This document shows positions 1 to 6,392 of a stretch of DNA of 6,568 nt, in pieces. Location of the stretch: NCBI GenBank assembly GCA_031272375.1, contig JAISTY010000040.1, forward strand, positions 1 through 6,568, read 5' to 3'. The stretch's first letter is position 1. Each line of letters starts with the position of its first letter. The translations under genes and the position numbers were made by a program. The DNA comes from Opitutaceae bacterium (GTDB lineage Bacteria > Verrucomicrobiota > Verrucomicrobiia > Opitutales > Opitutaceae). The notes under the pieces are model-generated. The model did no database searches. It was given only the letters and a program-made list of their open reading frames with translations, and was not told where the DNA came from.

Positions 1-17
1 CTTCGTGGCTTCGTGTG
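1..17 (+). repeat. CTTCGTG-type dispersed repeat, downstream of the DUF502 gene
   Basis: Two consecutive CTTCGTG units (positions 1-7 and 9-15). The segment matches 1811-1827 at 14 of 17 positions. It starts at or before the window edge, so its full extent is unknown. It lies 24 bp beyond the DUF502 stop and points against the gene, the same arrangement as the copies near the 3' ends of glgP and the propeller gene. Function is unknown. The short run between it and the stop codon has no convincing hairpin terminator. Confidence 0.5.
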
Positions 18-40
18 AGCCCAAAAACGCGGGTGGGGTT

Positions 41-715
41 TTATTCGGGAGAGGCGGCGGGCCAGGGGGGGATGACGGAACCGCCGGAAATGATGAGCTT
101 CATGCCGTCGCCAACGCTCATCTCCAGCTCGACGATTTTTTCGCGGGGCAGGAACAGCAGGAAGCCGCTGGTGGGATTCGGGGTCGTCGGCACGAAAACG
201 CCCCAGACCTCCGCGCCGCCCGCGCCCGCGACGCGCGCCTGCGGCTCCGCGCGCGTTTTCGTTGTCAGGAAACCGATGGCCCAGCTGCCCTCGATGGGGA
301 ACTGCACGAGGACGACCTTGCTGAAGAGGTTGCGCTTGTCCGCGCCGAAGGTGGTGACGATCTGCTTGACGGTGTTGTAGACGGAATTGACGCCGGGGAT
401 GGTGCGCACGAGCCGTTCAAGGGAGCCGAGGAGAAAGCGTCCGAGAAAGTGCCGCGAGACGTAGCCGAGCAGGGTGATGAGGGCGATGACGATGAGGGTC
501 GCGAGGATGTTCCAAACGATGCCGAGGGCGGGGGCGTTGAGGAGTTTTTCGGGGAGGTAAAAGAAGAAGAGCGGGCGGAAGCTGCCGCCGACCTGCCCGA
601 CGAGCCAGGCGAACACAAACCACGTCACGCCCAATGGCGAGAGCAGGAGCAGGCCGGTGACGAAGGCGTTGCGGAGGCGGACGAGGGCGGAGGGCGCGGG
701 TTCGGCGGCGTTCAT
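41..715 (-). CDS. DUF502 family inner-membrane protein
   Basis: A 224-residue protein of the DUF502 family (Pfam PF04367), which also includes the plant LIKE-COV proteins; its biochemical role is not established. Two hydrophobic segments are visible at about residues 18-40 and 65-86, suggesting a membrane protein with a soluble C-terminal half. Family hallmarks: TGLLLLSPLGVT near the first helix, IPGVNSVYNTVKQIV at 106-120, VVLVQFPIEGSWAIGF at 134-149, VFVPTTPNPTSGFLLF at 173-188, and a closing MS...MKLIISGG stretch. Length is normal for the family. The ATG at 715 is chosen because the first helix follows it closely. The same frame stays open to 1021, but that part is proline/arginine-rich and overlaps the upstream methyltransferase gene. 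The start is 31 bp after the upstream stop, so co-transcription is likely. No Shine-Dalgarno is visible. The family call is firm; the function is unknown. Confidence 0.93.
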   Translation of the reverse strand: MNAAEPAPSALVRLRNAFVTGLLLLSPLGVTWFVFAWLVGQVGGSFRPLFFFYLPEKLLNAPALGIVWNILATLIVIALITLLGYVSRHFLGRFLLGSLERLVRTIPGVNSVYNTVKQIVTTFGADKRNLFSKVVLVQFPIEGSWAIGFLTTKTRAEPQARVAGAGGAEVWGVFVPTTPNPTSGFLLFLPREKIVELEMSVGDGMKLIISGGSVIPPWPAASPE

Positions 716-746
716 GGCGCGATGGATAGGCGGCGGCGCGCGCTTT

Positions 747-1526
747 TCAACGGCGGTTTGCCGCGTTCCGGGCGAGCAGGGCGTGGATGAGGATGGCGGC
801 GGCGGCGGAGACGTTGAGAGACTCCACCTTCCCGGAACCGCGGATGTGCACGCGCGCGCCGCAGGCGGCGACGGTCTCCGGCGACGGGCCGCGCTCCTCG
901 TTGCCGAGGACCAGCGCGACGGGCGCGCGCGCGGCGGCGGCGGCTTGTCCGAGCTGCTCCGGCGTGACGGAGCCGGGGGCTTGCGCGACGGCGGCGGCGG
1001 TTGTGTGGCCCGCGGCGGCAAGGCGCCGCAGGAGGGCGGGCGGCTCCGACGCGAGCCAGAGGTTCACGTGCTCGAAGCCGCCCTCGGCGACACGGTGCGC
1101 GGCGGCGGAGGGCGGCGCGGATTCGGGATGCCGCGTCAGGATGATTTCCGTAAGGCCGAGGAAGGCGGCGGTGCGGACGATCGCGCCGAGGTTGTGGGCG
1201 TTGCCGACGCGGTCGAGCAGGAGCAGGGGCGTTTTCGCGGCGGCCCACGCGGCGATGTCCGTTTCCGCCGGTTCGGCGGCAACGGGGGCGTCGGCGACGG
1301 CGACGATGCCGCCGTGGTGGATGGAGCCGGAGAGTTTTTCGAGTTCGGCGGGGGCGACGCAGCGGTAGGTTTTGCGGGCGGCGGCGAGGGCCTTGCAAAG
1401 GATGCCGATATGCCGGGAGGTCGGCTGGTCAAAGTAGAGGCGGCGGATGGAGGCCGGGTTTTTGCGGAAACGGGCGCGGACGGCGGCGAGGCCGCAAAGG
1501 GCGATGGTTTTGTCGGCGGACGGCAT
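747..1526 (-). CDS. SpoU/TrmH family RNA 2'-O-ribose methyltransferase
   Basis: A 259-residue SPOUT-class enzyme expected to transfer a methyl group from S-adenosylmethionine to a ribose 2'-OH in tRNA or rRNA. The N-terminal ~80 residues resemble the SpoU substrate-binding domain (VRARFRKNPASIRRLYFD and GGIVAVAD). The catalytic knot domain covers about 98-252. All three SpoU motifs are present: motif 1 at about 104-124 (DRVGNAHNLGAIVRTAAFLG, with N112 and R118), motif 2 at about 203-215 (VALVLGNEERGPS, with E210), and motif 3 at about 227-246 (GKVESLNVSAAAAI, with S236 and N238). The catalytic machinery looks intact. The target nucleotide cannot be read from sequence, so no gene symbol is given; E. 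coli YfiF-like and RlmB-like proteins are the nearest named types. It precedes the DUF502 gene by 31 bp. The start at 1526 has no Shine-Dalgarno. The AT-rich repeat spacer 1527-1770 lies upstream and should hold the promoter. Confidence 0.94.
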   Translation of the reverse strand: MPSADKTIALCGLAAVRARFRKNPASIRRLYFDQPTSRHIGILCKALAAARKTYRCVAPAELEKLSGSIHHGGIVAVADAPVAAEPAETDIAAWAAAKTPLLLLDRVGNAHNLGAIVRTAAFLGLTEIILTRHPESAPPSAAAHRVAEGGFEHVNLWLASEPPALLRRLAAAGHTTAAAVAQAPGSVTPEQLGQAAAAARAPVALVLGNEERGPSPETVAACGARVHIRGSGKVESLNVSAAAAILIHALLARNAANRR

Positions 1527-1540
1527 GGGCGGCTTTGATT

Positions 1541-1593
1541 AACCACTAATGAACACTAATCAGACGCCTAATCCAAACCGAATTAACCCACAG
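1541..1593 (+). repeat. CACTAAT-type direct repeat, copy 1
   Basis: The first 20 bases (aaccactaatgaacactaat) recur at 1642-1661 with one mismatch. Similarity continues through CCTAATCC...AACCGAATTA to a shared CCACAG end. Internally the unit has a period of about 10 bases, each ending in ACTAAT or CCTAAT. Copy 1 begins 14 bp upstream of the methyltransferase start codon. Similar sequence is, to my recollection, common in intergenic DNA of environmental bacteria; its function is unknown. Confidence 0.8.
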
Positions 1594-1641
1594 ATTACAC
1601 GAATTTGCGCGGATCTCACGGATAAAAACCATCTGATAATA

Positions 1642-1692
1642 AACCACTAATAAACACTAATCCGCCACTAATCCCAACCGAATTAGCCACAG
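1642..1692 (+). repeat. CACTAAT-type direct repeat, copy 2
   Basis: Second copy, 101 bp from the first in the same orientation. It carries three CACTAAT-like units (aaccactaat, aaacactaat, ccgccactaat), then CCCAACCGAATTAGCCACAG. After the shared CCACAG the two copies diverge: copy 1 runs into ATTACACG and copy 2 into AGAACGCATAG. Different repeat families therefore appear to be joined at the same point. Confidence 0.8.
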
Positions 1693-1695
1693 AGA

Positions 1696-1752
1696 ACGCA
1701 TAGAACTCAAAGGAAATAAATAACTTGCAATCCAATCTTTGCGCCTATGCGT
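1696..1752. repeat. Small inverted repeat downstream of glgP
   Basis: ACGCATAG at 1696-1703 and CTATGCGT at 1745-1752 are exact reverse complements. They sit in opposed copies of the same degenerate unit (CTTTGAG/CTTTGCG next to CTATGCGT). The arms are 8 bp with a 41-bp loop, so a stable RNA hairpin is doubtful. More likely these are two dispersed-repeat copies in opposite orientation. The right copy begins within 20 bp of the glgP stop. Confidence 0.5.
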
Positions 1753-1767
1753 CTTTGCGTTTAAAAA

Positions 1768-1779
1768 AATTCAGAATGC
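1768..1779 (-). repeat. Outer inverted-repeat arm, left (contains the glgP stop codon)
   Basis: AATTCAGAATGC is the exact reverse complement of GCATTCTGAATT at 4550-4561, on the other side of glgP. Its TCA (1771-1773) is the TGA stop of glgP, so the repeat supplies the termination codon. A 12-base match can arise by chance, but its position just outside a longer inverted pair makes relatedness plausible. Confidence 0.6.
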
Positions 1780-4332
1780 CGCGTGCGACTCTCTCTTCTG
1801 TTCAAAAAAACTTCGTGTCTTCGCGGGTCCGGGGACGGGGAGGGGGGGGCGGGACCAGATGTCGCGGGCGTATTCGCGCATGGTGCGGTCGCTGCTGAAT
1901 TTGCCGACGCGGGCGGTGTTGAGGATGGCTTTTTCGGCCCATTGGGCGGGGCGGCGGTAGAGGGCGTCCGCTTTTTGCTGGCATTCGACGTAGGAGCGGT
2001 AGTCGGCGAGGACCTTGAAGGGGTCGCCGCCGTCGAGGAGGCTGTGGACGAGCGGGGCGAAGGCGCCTTGTTCGTTCGGGGTGAAGTAGTTGGAGCCGAG
2101 CCAATCCACGATGGCGCGGAGTTCGGGGTCGGTGTTGTAGCGGTCGCGGGGGTTGTAGCCTTTTTGGTTGAGGGCTTCGATTTCGGAGACGGTGAGGCCG
2201 AAGATGAAGATGTTGTCGGGGCCGACCTCCTCGCGGATTTCGACGTTGGCGCCGTCAAGGGTGCCGATGGTGAGGGCGCCGTTGAGGGCGAGTTTCATGT
2301 TGCCGGTGCCGGAGGCCTCCTTGCCGGCGGTGGAGATTTGCTCGGAGAGGTCGGCGGCGGGGATGATGGATTCGGCGAGGGTGACGCGGTAGTTGGGGAG
2401 GAAGGCGACCTTGAGTTTGCCGGCGATGCGGGCGTCGTGGTTGATGTGGTTGCCGATGGTGTTGATGGCGCGGATGATGTTTTTGGCGAGGTCGTAGCCT
2501 GGGGCGGCTTTGGCGCCGAAGATGAAGACGCGCGGGACGAGGTCGAGGCCGGGGTTTTGGAGGAGGCGGCGGTAGAGCGTGAGGATGTGGAGGAGGTTGA
2601 GGTGCTGGCGTTTGTATTCGTGGAGACGTTTGATTTGGACGTCGTAGAGGGCGTCGGGGGAGACGGTGATACCGCAATGGCGCTGGATGATGGAGGCGAG
2701 GCGGATTTTGTTGTTCCGCTTGATTTCCATGAATTTGCGTTGGAAGTCGGGGTTTGTGGCGAATTTTTCGAGGGCGCGGAGTTGGTCGAGGTCGCGGAGC
2801 CAGTTTGAATGGCCGAGGGTTTGGGAGATGAGGGTGGAGAGGGCTGGGTTGCAGTCATTGAGCCAGCGGCGGGGGGTGATGCCGTTGGTCTTGTTTTGGA
2901 ATTTGCCGGGGTAGAGGGCGTTGAATTCGGGGAAGAGGTCTTTTTTGAGGAGTTGGGTGTGGAGGGCGGCGACGCCGTTGACGGCGTGGGAGCCGACGAC
3001 GGCGAGGTTGGCCATGCGGAAGGATTTGGAGCCGTTTTCGTCCACGAGGGAGCAGACGCGTTTTTTGTCGTTATCGCCGGGCCATTTGGCTTCAACGGTT
3101 TCCATGAGGCGGCGGTTGATTTCAAAGAGGATTTGGGCGTGGCGAGGGAGGACGCGGGAGAGGAGGGGGACGCCCCAGGTTTCGAGGGCTTCGGGGAGGA
3201 GGGTGTGGTTGGTGTAGGCGACGGAGCGGGTGGTGATGTCCCAGGCGCGCTCCCAGGTGAGGTGGTTGTCGTCGAGGAGGATGCGCATAAGCTCGGCGAT
3301 GGTGATGGCGGGGTGGGTGTCGTTGAGCTGGATGGCGACTTTTTCGGGGAAGTTGTCCCAGGAGTTGTCCTTGTTGCGGAAGTGGCGGCGGATGATGTCG
3401 CTCATGGAGCAGGCGACGAAGAAGTATTGCTGGATGAGGCGGAGTTCCTTGCCGTTTTCAGTTTTATCGTTGGGGTAGAGGACTTTGGAGATGGTTTCGC
3501 CGACGGCTTTATCGCGGACGGCCTCGACGTAGCCGCCGGAATTGAAGGCGGCGAGGTCGAATTCCTCGTTGGCGCGGGAGGCCCAGAGGCGGAGGAAGTT
3601 GGCGGTGTGGGTGCCGTAGCCGGCGATGGGGATGTCGTAGGGGATGCCGCGGATGGTGCGGGTGGCGACCCAGCGGGGTTCGTAGTTGCCGTTGTTGTCG
3701 AAGACGTTTTCGACGTGTCCGTAGAGGCGGACTTCGACGGCGTTGGCGGGGCGGATGATTTCCCAGGGGGTGCCGAAGATCATCCAGTTGTCGGGGTGTT
3801 CGACTTGGGAGCCGTTGACGAACTCCTGTTTGAAGAGGCCGAATTCGTAATGGATGCCGTAGCCGACGGCTGGGAGGTCGAGTGTGGCGAGGGAGTCGAG
3901 GAAGCAGGCGGCGAGGCGTCCGAGGCCGCCGTTGCCGAGGCCCATGTCGGCTTCCTGGGCGCGGAGTTTGTCGTAGTCAATGCCGAGGTCGGCGAGGGCG
4001 GAGCGTGCGGATTGGAGGAGGCCGGTGTTGTGGAGGTTGGATTCGAGGAGGCGGCCCATGAGGTATTCGAGGGAGAGGTAATAGAGGCGGCGGGCGTTGT
4101 TGCCGTTGTGGACGGCCTGGGTTGCGATGAGGCGGGCGTGGATTTGCTCGCGGACGGCGAGGGCGAGGGCGATCCACCAGTCGCGCGTGGAGGCGGTGTT
4201 GGTGTCGCGCGCGAGGGAATAGGTGAGGTGGCGGAGGATGGCCTGTTTGAGTTTCGGGGTGTCGGCGTCGCGTGTGGCGGCGGCTTGTCGGGAGGCGGTT
4301 TTGCGTGCGGTGCGGTTGGCTGGCGTTGGCAT
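1771..4332 (-). CDS. glgP: Glycogen/starch/alpha-glucan phosphorylase
   Basis: An 853-residue cytoplasmic GT35 enzyme that releases glucose-1-phosphate from the non-reducing ends of glycogen or maltodextrin (EC 2.4.1.1). The PLP signature [13 protein letters not shown] is at 672-684, with the Schiff-base lysine at K680 and E672. Other conserved blocks are [11 protein letters not shown] (87-97), the glycine loop [20 protein letters not shown] (131-150), NDTHPA (337-342), [12 protein letters not shown] (373-384, H376), [12 protein letters not shown] (480-491) and [12 protein letters not shown] (568-579, with R569, H571, K574). Numbering at these sites coincides with rabbit muscle phosphorylase. 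The family core ends near YARDIW (821-826). The remaining ~27 residues include a basic tail from 836 encoded by dispersed-repeat DNA. ATG 4332 is used; the 20-odd residues before the core are weakly conserved and no Shine-Dalgarno supports the start. No other glycogen gene is in the window. Whether the substrate is glycogen or maltodextrin cannot be decided. Confidence 0.97.
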   Translation of the reverse strand: MPTPANRTARKTASRQAAATRDADTPKLKQAILRHLTYSLARDTNTASTRDWWIALALAVREQIHARLIATQAVHNGNNARRLYYLSLEYLMGRLLESNLHNTGLLQSARSALADLGIDYDKLRAQEADMGLGNGGLGRLAACFLDSLATLDLPAVGYGIHYEFGLFKQEFVNGSQVEHPDNWMIFGTPWEIIRPANAVEVRLYGHVENVFDNNGNYEPRWVATRTIRGIPYDIPIAGYGTHTANFLRLWASRANEEFDLAAFNSGGYVEAVRDKAVGETISKVLYPNDKTENGKELRLIQQYFFVACSMSDIIRRHFRNKDNSWDNFPEKVAIQLNDTHPAITIAELMRILLDDNHLTWERAWDITTRSVAYTNHTLLPEALETWGVPLLSRVLPRHAQILFEINRRLMETVEAKWPGDNDKKRVCSLVDENGSKSFRMANLAVVGSHAVNGVAALHTQLLKKDLFPEFNALYPGKFQNKTNGITPRRWLNDCNPALSTLISQTLGHSNWLRDLDQLRALEKFATNPDFQRKFMEIKRNNKIRLASIIQRHCGITVSPDALYDVQIKRLHEYKRQHLNLLHILTLYRRLLQNPGLDLVPRVFIFGAKAAPGYDLAKNIIRAINTIGNHINHDARIAGKLKVAFLPNYRVTLAESIIPAADLSEQISTAGKEASGTGNMKLALNGALTIGTLDGANVEIREEVGPDNIFIFGLTVSEIEALNQKGYNPRDRYNTDPELRAIVDWLGSNYFTPNEQGAFAPLVHSLLDGGDPFKVLADYRSYVECQQKADALYRRPAQWAEKAILNTARVGKFSSDRTMREYARDIWSRPPLPVPGPAKTRSFFEQKRESHAAF
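1794..1827 (+). repeat. Composite repeat module, copy 1 (inside the glgP 3' end)
   Basis: TCTTCTGTTCAA (1794-1805) followed by AACTTCGTGTCTTCGCGGG (1809-1827). The 25 bases 1794-1818 match the reverse complement of 4417-4441 at 24 positions. A looser copy in the same orientation as copy 1 starts at 4669. On the coding strand the segment is translated as GlgP residues about 836-846, so it is both repeat and coding sequence. Confidence 0.85.
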
Positions 4333-4416
4333 GTGAAGCGTTTGAAAGCTGGGAGGGATGGGGGAACGGGGGGAAAGTTAAAACTTAAAATTTTGAAACC
4401 TGCGGGGAAAGGTTTC

Positions 4417-4441
4417 ACACGAAGTTCTTTTGAACAGAAGA
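4417..4441 (-). repeat. Composite repeat module, copy 2 (inverted, upstream of glgP)
   Basis: Reads ACACGAAGTTC then TTTTGAACAGAAGA. It is the reverse complement of 1794-1818 with one mismatch in 25. With copy 1 it forms inverted arms around nearly the whole of glgP. It lacks the distal TTCGCGG half found in copies 1 and 3 (the next bases are GAAACC on the module strand). It extends a few bases further on the other side (TTATCTTCTG), which it shares with copy 3. Confidence 0.85.
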
Positions 4442-4493
4442 TAAGAAGAGGAATGAAGAGGGGCGTGCCCTGCGGCGGGGGCGCCGGCTCTTT

Positions 4494-4593
4494 CAATTGG
4501 TAATGGGGAATGAGCAATGAGTAATTGAGTCTGGCGCGCTTCGCGCGCTGCATTCTGAATTATTCATTACTCATTATTAATTATTTATTAATC
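4494..4593. repeat. Dyad repeat element A: 7-mer arms around a GC hairpin
   Basis: Begins CAATTGGTAAT (4494-4504), then AATGAG-type units. The left arm AATGAGCAATGAGTAATT (4509-4526) pairs with AATTATTCATTACTCATT (4558-4575) at 16 of 18 positions. Between the arms is a perfect hairpin, GCGCGC-TTC-GCGCGC (4534-4548). The right side continues as five tandem ATTANTN-like 7-mers (4559-4593). It could be a MITE- or REP-like element; no terminal target duplication was identified. Confidence 0.75.
4550..4561 (+). repeat. Outer inverted-repeat arm, right
   Basis: GCATTCTGAATT, the exact reverse complement of 1768-1779. It lies inside element A, immediately after the GC hairpin. This suggests that the sequence around the glgP stop is a remnant of a similar element: on the minus strand the stop region also has a GC-rich GCACGCG just before CATTCTGAATT. 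Confidence 0.6.
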
Positions 4594-4665
4594 AGCGGTC
4601 GCAGACAAGGGACAGGTTAATTACAGGGCACCGCGGACGAACAGGGTCTTCGGGTTTGCTCTTTT

Positions 4666-4730
4666 TATCTTCTGTTCAATGGATTGGAAACTTTGTGACC
4701 TTTGCGGTGTCCTTTGTGTTCCTTGCGGTT
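4666..4730 (+). repeat. Composite repeat module, copy 3 (downstream of the propeller gene)
   Basis: TATCTTCTGTTCAA (4666-4679) is shared exactly with copy 2. After a 9-base spacer come AACTTTGTGACCTTTGCGGTG (4689-4709 in two parts: AACTTTGTG and ACCTTTGCGGTG) and CCTTTGTGTTCCTTGCGGTT (4711-4730). The second part aligns with copy 1 (AACTTCGTG, TTCGCGG) with C/T swaps. The CTTTGTG/CTTTGCG units have a 9-11 base period. It ends 45 bp before the propeller gene's stop codon. Confidence 0.75.
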
Positions 4731-4775
4731 AAATATCAAAGAATTCCATCCATGGTGGGGTTGGGAGGCGCGGTT

Positions 4776-6392
4776 TTATTCCTTCCAGATGAGGATGCCG
4801 CCGATGAAGCCGGGTTGGGGGATTTCAAGGCGTTGGTCTTTCGGCACCTCGCGGGAGAGGATGGCGGCCTTGGCTTTGTTGGGGTCGCTGTAATTCAGGA
4901 TTTGGCCGGTGGGTTTCCAGCCGGCGGGTTTGGCGGATGTCGGGGCGATTATGTGGAGGGTGGTGTCGGTTTTGGGGACGACGCAGAGGGTGTCTTGGAC
5001 GCCGCCGGGGGTGAGGATATAATGCCATCCGTCAAGGGCTTCGGGGACATTGAGCCAGGTATAGGGGCGGTTGGTGAAGGCCTTGGCGCCGTTTTTGAGG
5101 ATGCCGGTGGCGGCGAAGGTGCCGTTGATAATGAGGTTGGGCGTTTCGATTTGGCGGATGGTGTTTTTGCCGAGCCAGGGGGCGTCGGTGGTGAGGGAGC
5201 GGAAGTTTTGGGCGCGGTGGAGGGTCATGTGGTTGGCGTCGTGGGCGTTGTGGGCGTTGTCCCAGGCGGTGCGGCTGACGTAGAGGATGTCGTCGCCGTC
5301 GAAAATCCAGTCAACGTATTGGAAGGCATGGTATTTCCAGTCGTGGTGGCGGAGGAGCGCGGCGCGTTGTTCCCAGTGGACGAGGTCGTCGGAGGCCATG
5401 AGGACGAGGTAGTTGCGGTTGGCGAGGGGGGATTTTTGCTGGGTGGAGAGGGTCCAGTAGCGTTTGGAGACGGGGTCGAAGCGGATGGTGAATTTGACGG
5501 CGCCGCCGGGGAAGGTGATTTGGGAGGCGGGGCCGCGGGAGGAGAGGCATTTGCCGTCGTCGGAGACGTCGAGGAGAATGGCTTTTTCGAGGCCGGTGGA
5601 CTGGCAGCGGAGGATGTTGACGAGTCGGCCGTCGGGGGCGACGACGACGTTGCCTTCGAGGAAGCCGGTGCCGACGGGCCAGTTGGCGTAGTCGAAGAGG
5701 AAGGGATCGCTGAGGGTCCAGCTGGCGGCGTCGAGGAGGTCGGCGTCAACGGAGGCGGAGACGACGCGGGCCTGGAAGTTTCTGCCGAAGCCGGTGATGG
5801 AGGTGTGTTTGAGGGTTTCTTCGGGGGACATGATGGTTTCGATGGCGCGCCAGACGCGGCCTTTGTGGATGACAACGGGGCACGGGGCGGTGTGGTAGAT
5901 GGCGTCGGTGCGGAGGAGGCCGGTTTTGGGGGAGTCGGGGGTGGTCCAGGTTTTGCCGGCGTCGGTGGATTTGCGGATGGCGAGGTGGGAGAAGGGGGCT
6001 TCGTTGGCGGTGGATTTGGCGGGATAGGGGCGCGCCATGCCGAGGAGGTAGAGGGTGTTGTTGTGAACGAAGAGGTTGCCCCAGAAGAAGGGGAACTCCG
6101 CCTGTTTGCGCCAGGATTTGCCGTTGTCGGTGGAGGTGAGGATGACGGTGAGGTGGTTCAGGGGGCTTTTGCCGAACCAGTCGTGGGAGGCAACGAGGGT
6201 GCCGTCGGCGAGGCGCGCGATGGAGGGGGAGCCGACGTAGGTCGTCGCGAAGTCGGGGGAGGAGTCAATGATGATGCCGGGGACGGGGCCGGAGTCGTGG
6301 GTGCCGGGGGGCGGCGGGAGGACGGCGGCGGAAGCGGACGCGACGCAGAGGGCGAACGTAATAGGGAGGACGGATTGGATTTTGGATTTCAT
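4776..6392 (-). CDS. Secreted sialidase-like (BNR/Asp-box) beta-propeller protein
   Basis: A 538-residue protein with a signal peptide: MKSK, a hydrophobic stretch at about 5-19, and likely cleavage after ASA (residue 22). It is expected to be periplasmic or extracellular. Two canonical Asp boxes are visible, STDNGKSW (87-94) and STDAGKTW (142-149). Degenerate ones lie at 276-283 (VSDDGKCL) and 333-340 (ASDDLVHW), as in sialidase-fold propellers. Conserved blocks include SPSIARLADGTLVASHD (55-71), EGNVVVAPDGRLVNIL (246-261) and a YHAFQYVDW...DGDDILYVSRTAWDNAHNAHDANHMTLHR stretch (about 354-392). The propeller ends near 410. A separate C-terminal domain follows, opening NLIINGTF (419-426), which resembles the start of carbohydrate-binding beta-sandwich domains. 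The RIP arginine of GH33 sialidases is absent (YVGSPS stands there), so true sialidase activity is doubtful. The substrate is unknown. The start at 6392 fits the signal peptide but has no Shine-Dalgarno. Confidence 0.9.
   Translation of the reverse strand: MKSKIQSVLPITFALCVASASAAVLPPPPGTHDSGPVPGIIIDSSPDFATTYVGSPSIARLADGTLVASHDWFGKSPLNHLTVILTSTDNGKSWRKQAEFPFFWGNLFVHNNTLYLLGMARPYPAKSTANEAPFSHLAIRKSTDAGKTWTTPDSPKTGLLRTDAIYHTAPCPVVIHKGRVWRAIETIMSPEETLKHTSITGFGRNFQARVVSASVDADLLDAASWTLSDPFLFDYANWPVGTGFLEGNVVVAPDGRLVNILRCQSTGLEKAILLDVSDDGKCLSSRGPASQITFPGGAVKFTIRFDPVSKRYWTLSTQQKSPLANRNYLVLMASDDLVHWEQRAALLRHHDWKYHAFQYVDWIFDGDDILYVSRTAWDNAHNAHDANHMTLHRAQNFRSLTTDAPWLGKNTIRQIETPNLIINGTFAATGILKNGAKAFTNRPYTWLNVPEALDGWHYILTPGGVQDTLCVVPKTDTTLHIIAPTSAKPAGWKPTGQILNYSDPNKAKAAILSREVPKDQRLEIPQPGFIGGILIWKE

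Larger units (their letters stand above)
1527..1770. other. AT-rich intergenic repeat mosaic between glgP and the methyltransferase gene
   Basis: A 244-bp spacer, much richer in A+T than the flanking genes, with no credible reading frame. It contains a ~50-bp imperfect direct repeat (1541-1593 and 1642-1692). Between the copies lies a CACAGATTACACG...CACGGAT stretch. An inverted pair ACGCATAG (1696-1703) / CTATGCGT (1745-1752) is set in CTTTGCG/CAAAGG-type sequence. A T-run on the coding strand directly follows the glgP stop, but no stem precedes it, so I do not call a terminator. A promoter for the methyltransferase-DUF502 pair should lie here; no -35/-10 pair is convincing. Confidence 0.7.
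4333..4775. other. Repeat-rich intergenic region upstream of glgP
   Basis: A 443-bp spacer without a credible gene. From low to high coordinate it holds a G-rich then AT-rich stretch (4345-4400) that would form the glgP leader and promoter zone; inverted module copy 2 (4417-4441); a small GC hairpin (CGGCG-GGGG-CGCCG, 4473-4486); the dyad element 4494-4593; unassigned sequence (4594-4665); and module copy 3 (4666-4730). No -10/-35 pair is strong enough to call. No stem plus T-run follows the propeller gene stop at 4776. Confidence 0.75.

Noticed and set aside
716..1021. N-terminal extension of the DUF502 frame up to 1021
   Set aside because: It would overlap the methyltransferase gene for most of its length and encodes Pro/Arg/Ser-rich filler. 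The family start fits the ATG at 715.
5..1538. + strand open frames opposite the DUF502 and methyltransferase genes
   Set aside because: Shadow frames with biased composition; the minus-strand proteins carry clear family motifs.
1541..1692. CRISPR array
   Set aside because: Only two imperfect direct repeats about 50 bp long, with a non-uniform interval made of other repeats; no cas genes.
1755..1775. Intrinsic terminator after glgP
   Set aside because: There is a T-run on the coding strand after the stop, but no GC-rich stem directly before it.
1783..4503. Two long + strand open frames (341 and 564 codons) opposite glgP
   Set aside because: They are in register with glgP codons and open only because TTA, CTA and TCA are avoided. 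Their translation is low-complexity Gly/Val/Glu/Asp, with no family features.
3780..4553. A 257-codon minus-strand frame overlapping the glgP start
   Set aside because: Its distal two thirds is Pro/Ser/Thr/Ala-rich out-of-frame glgP, and its first part is translated repeat spacer.
6335..6392. Lipoprotein signal in the propeller protein
   Set aside because: The only early cysteine (C16) is inside the hydrophobic core and preceded by FAL, which does not fit a lipobox. An ordinary signal peptide with ASA cleavage fits better.
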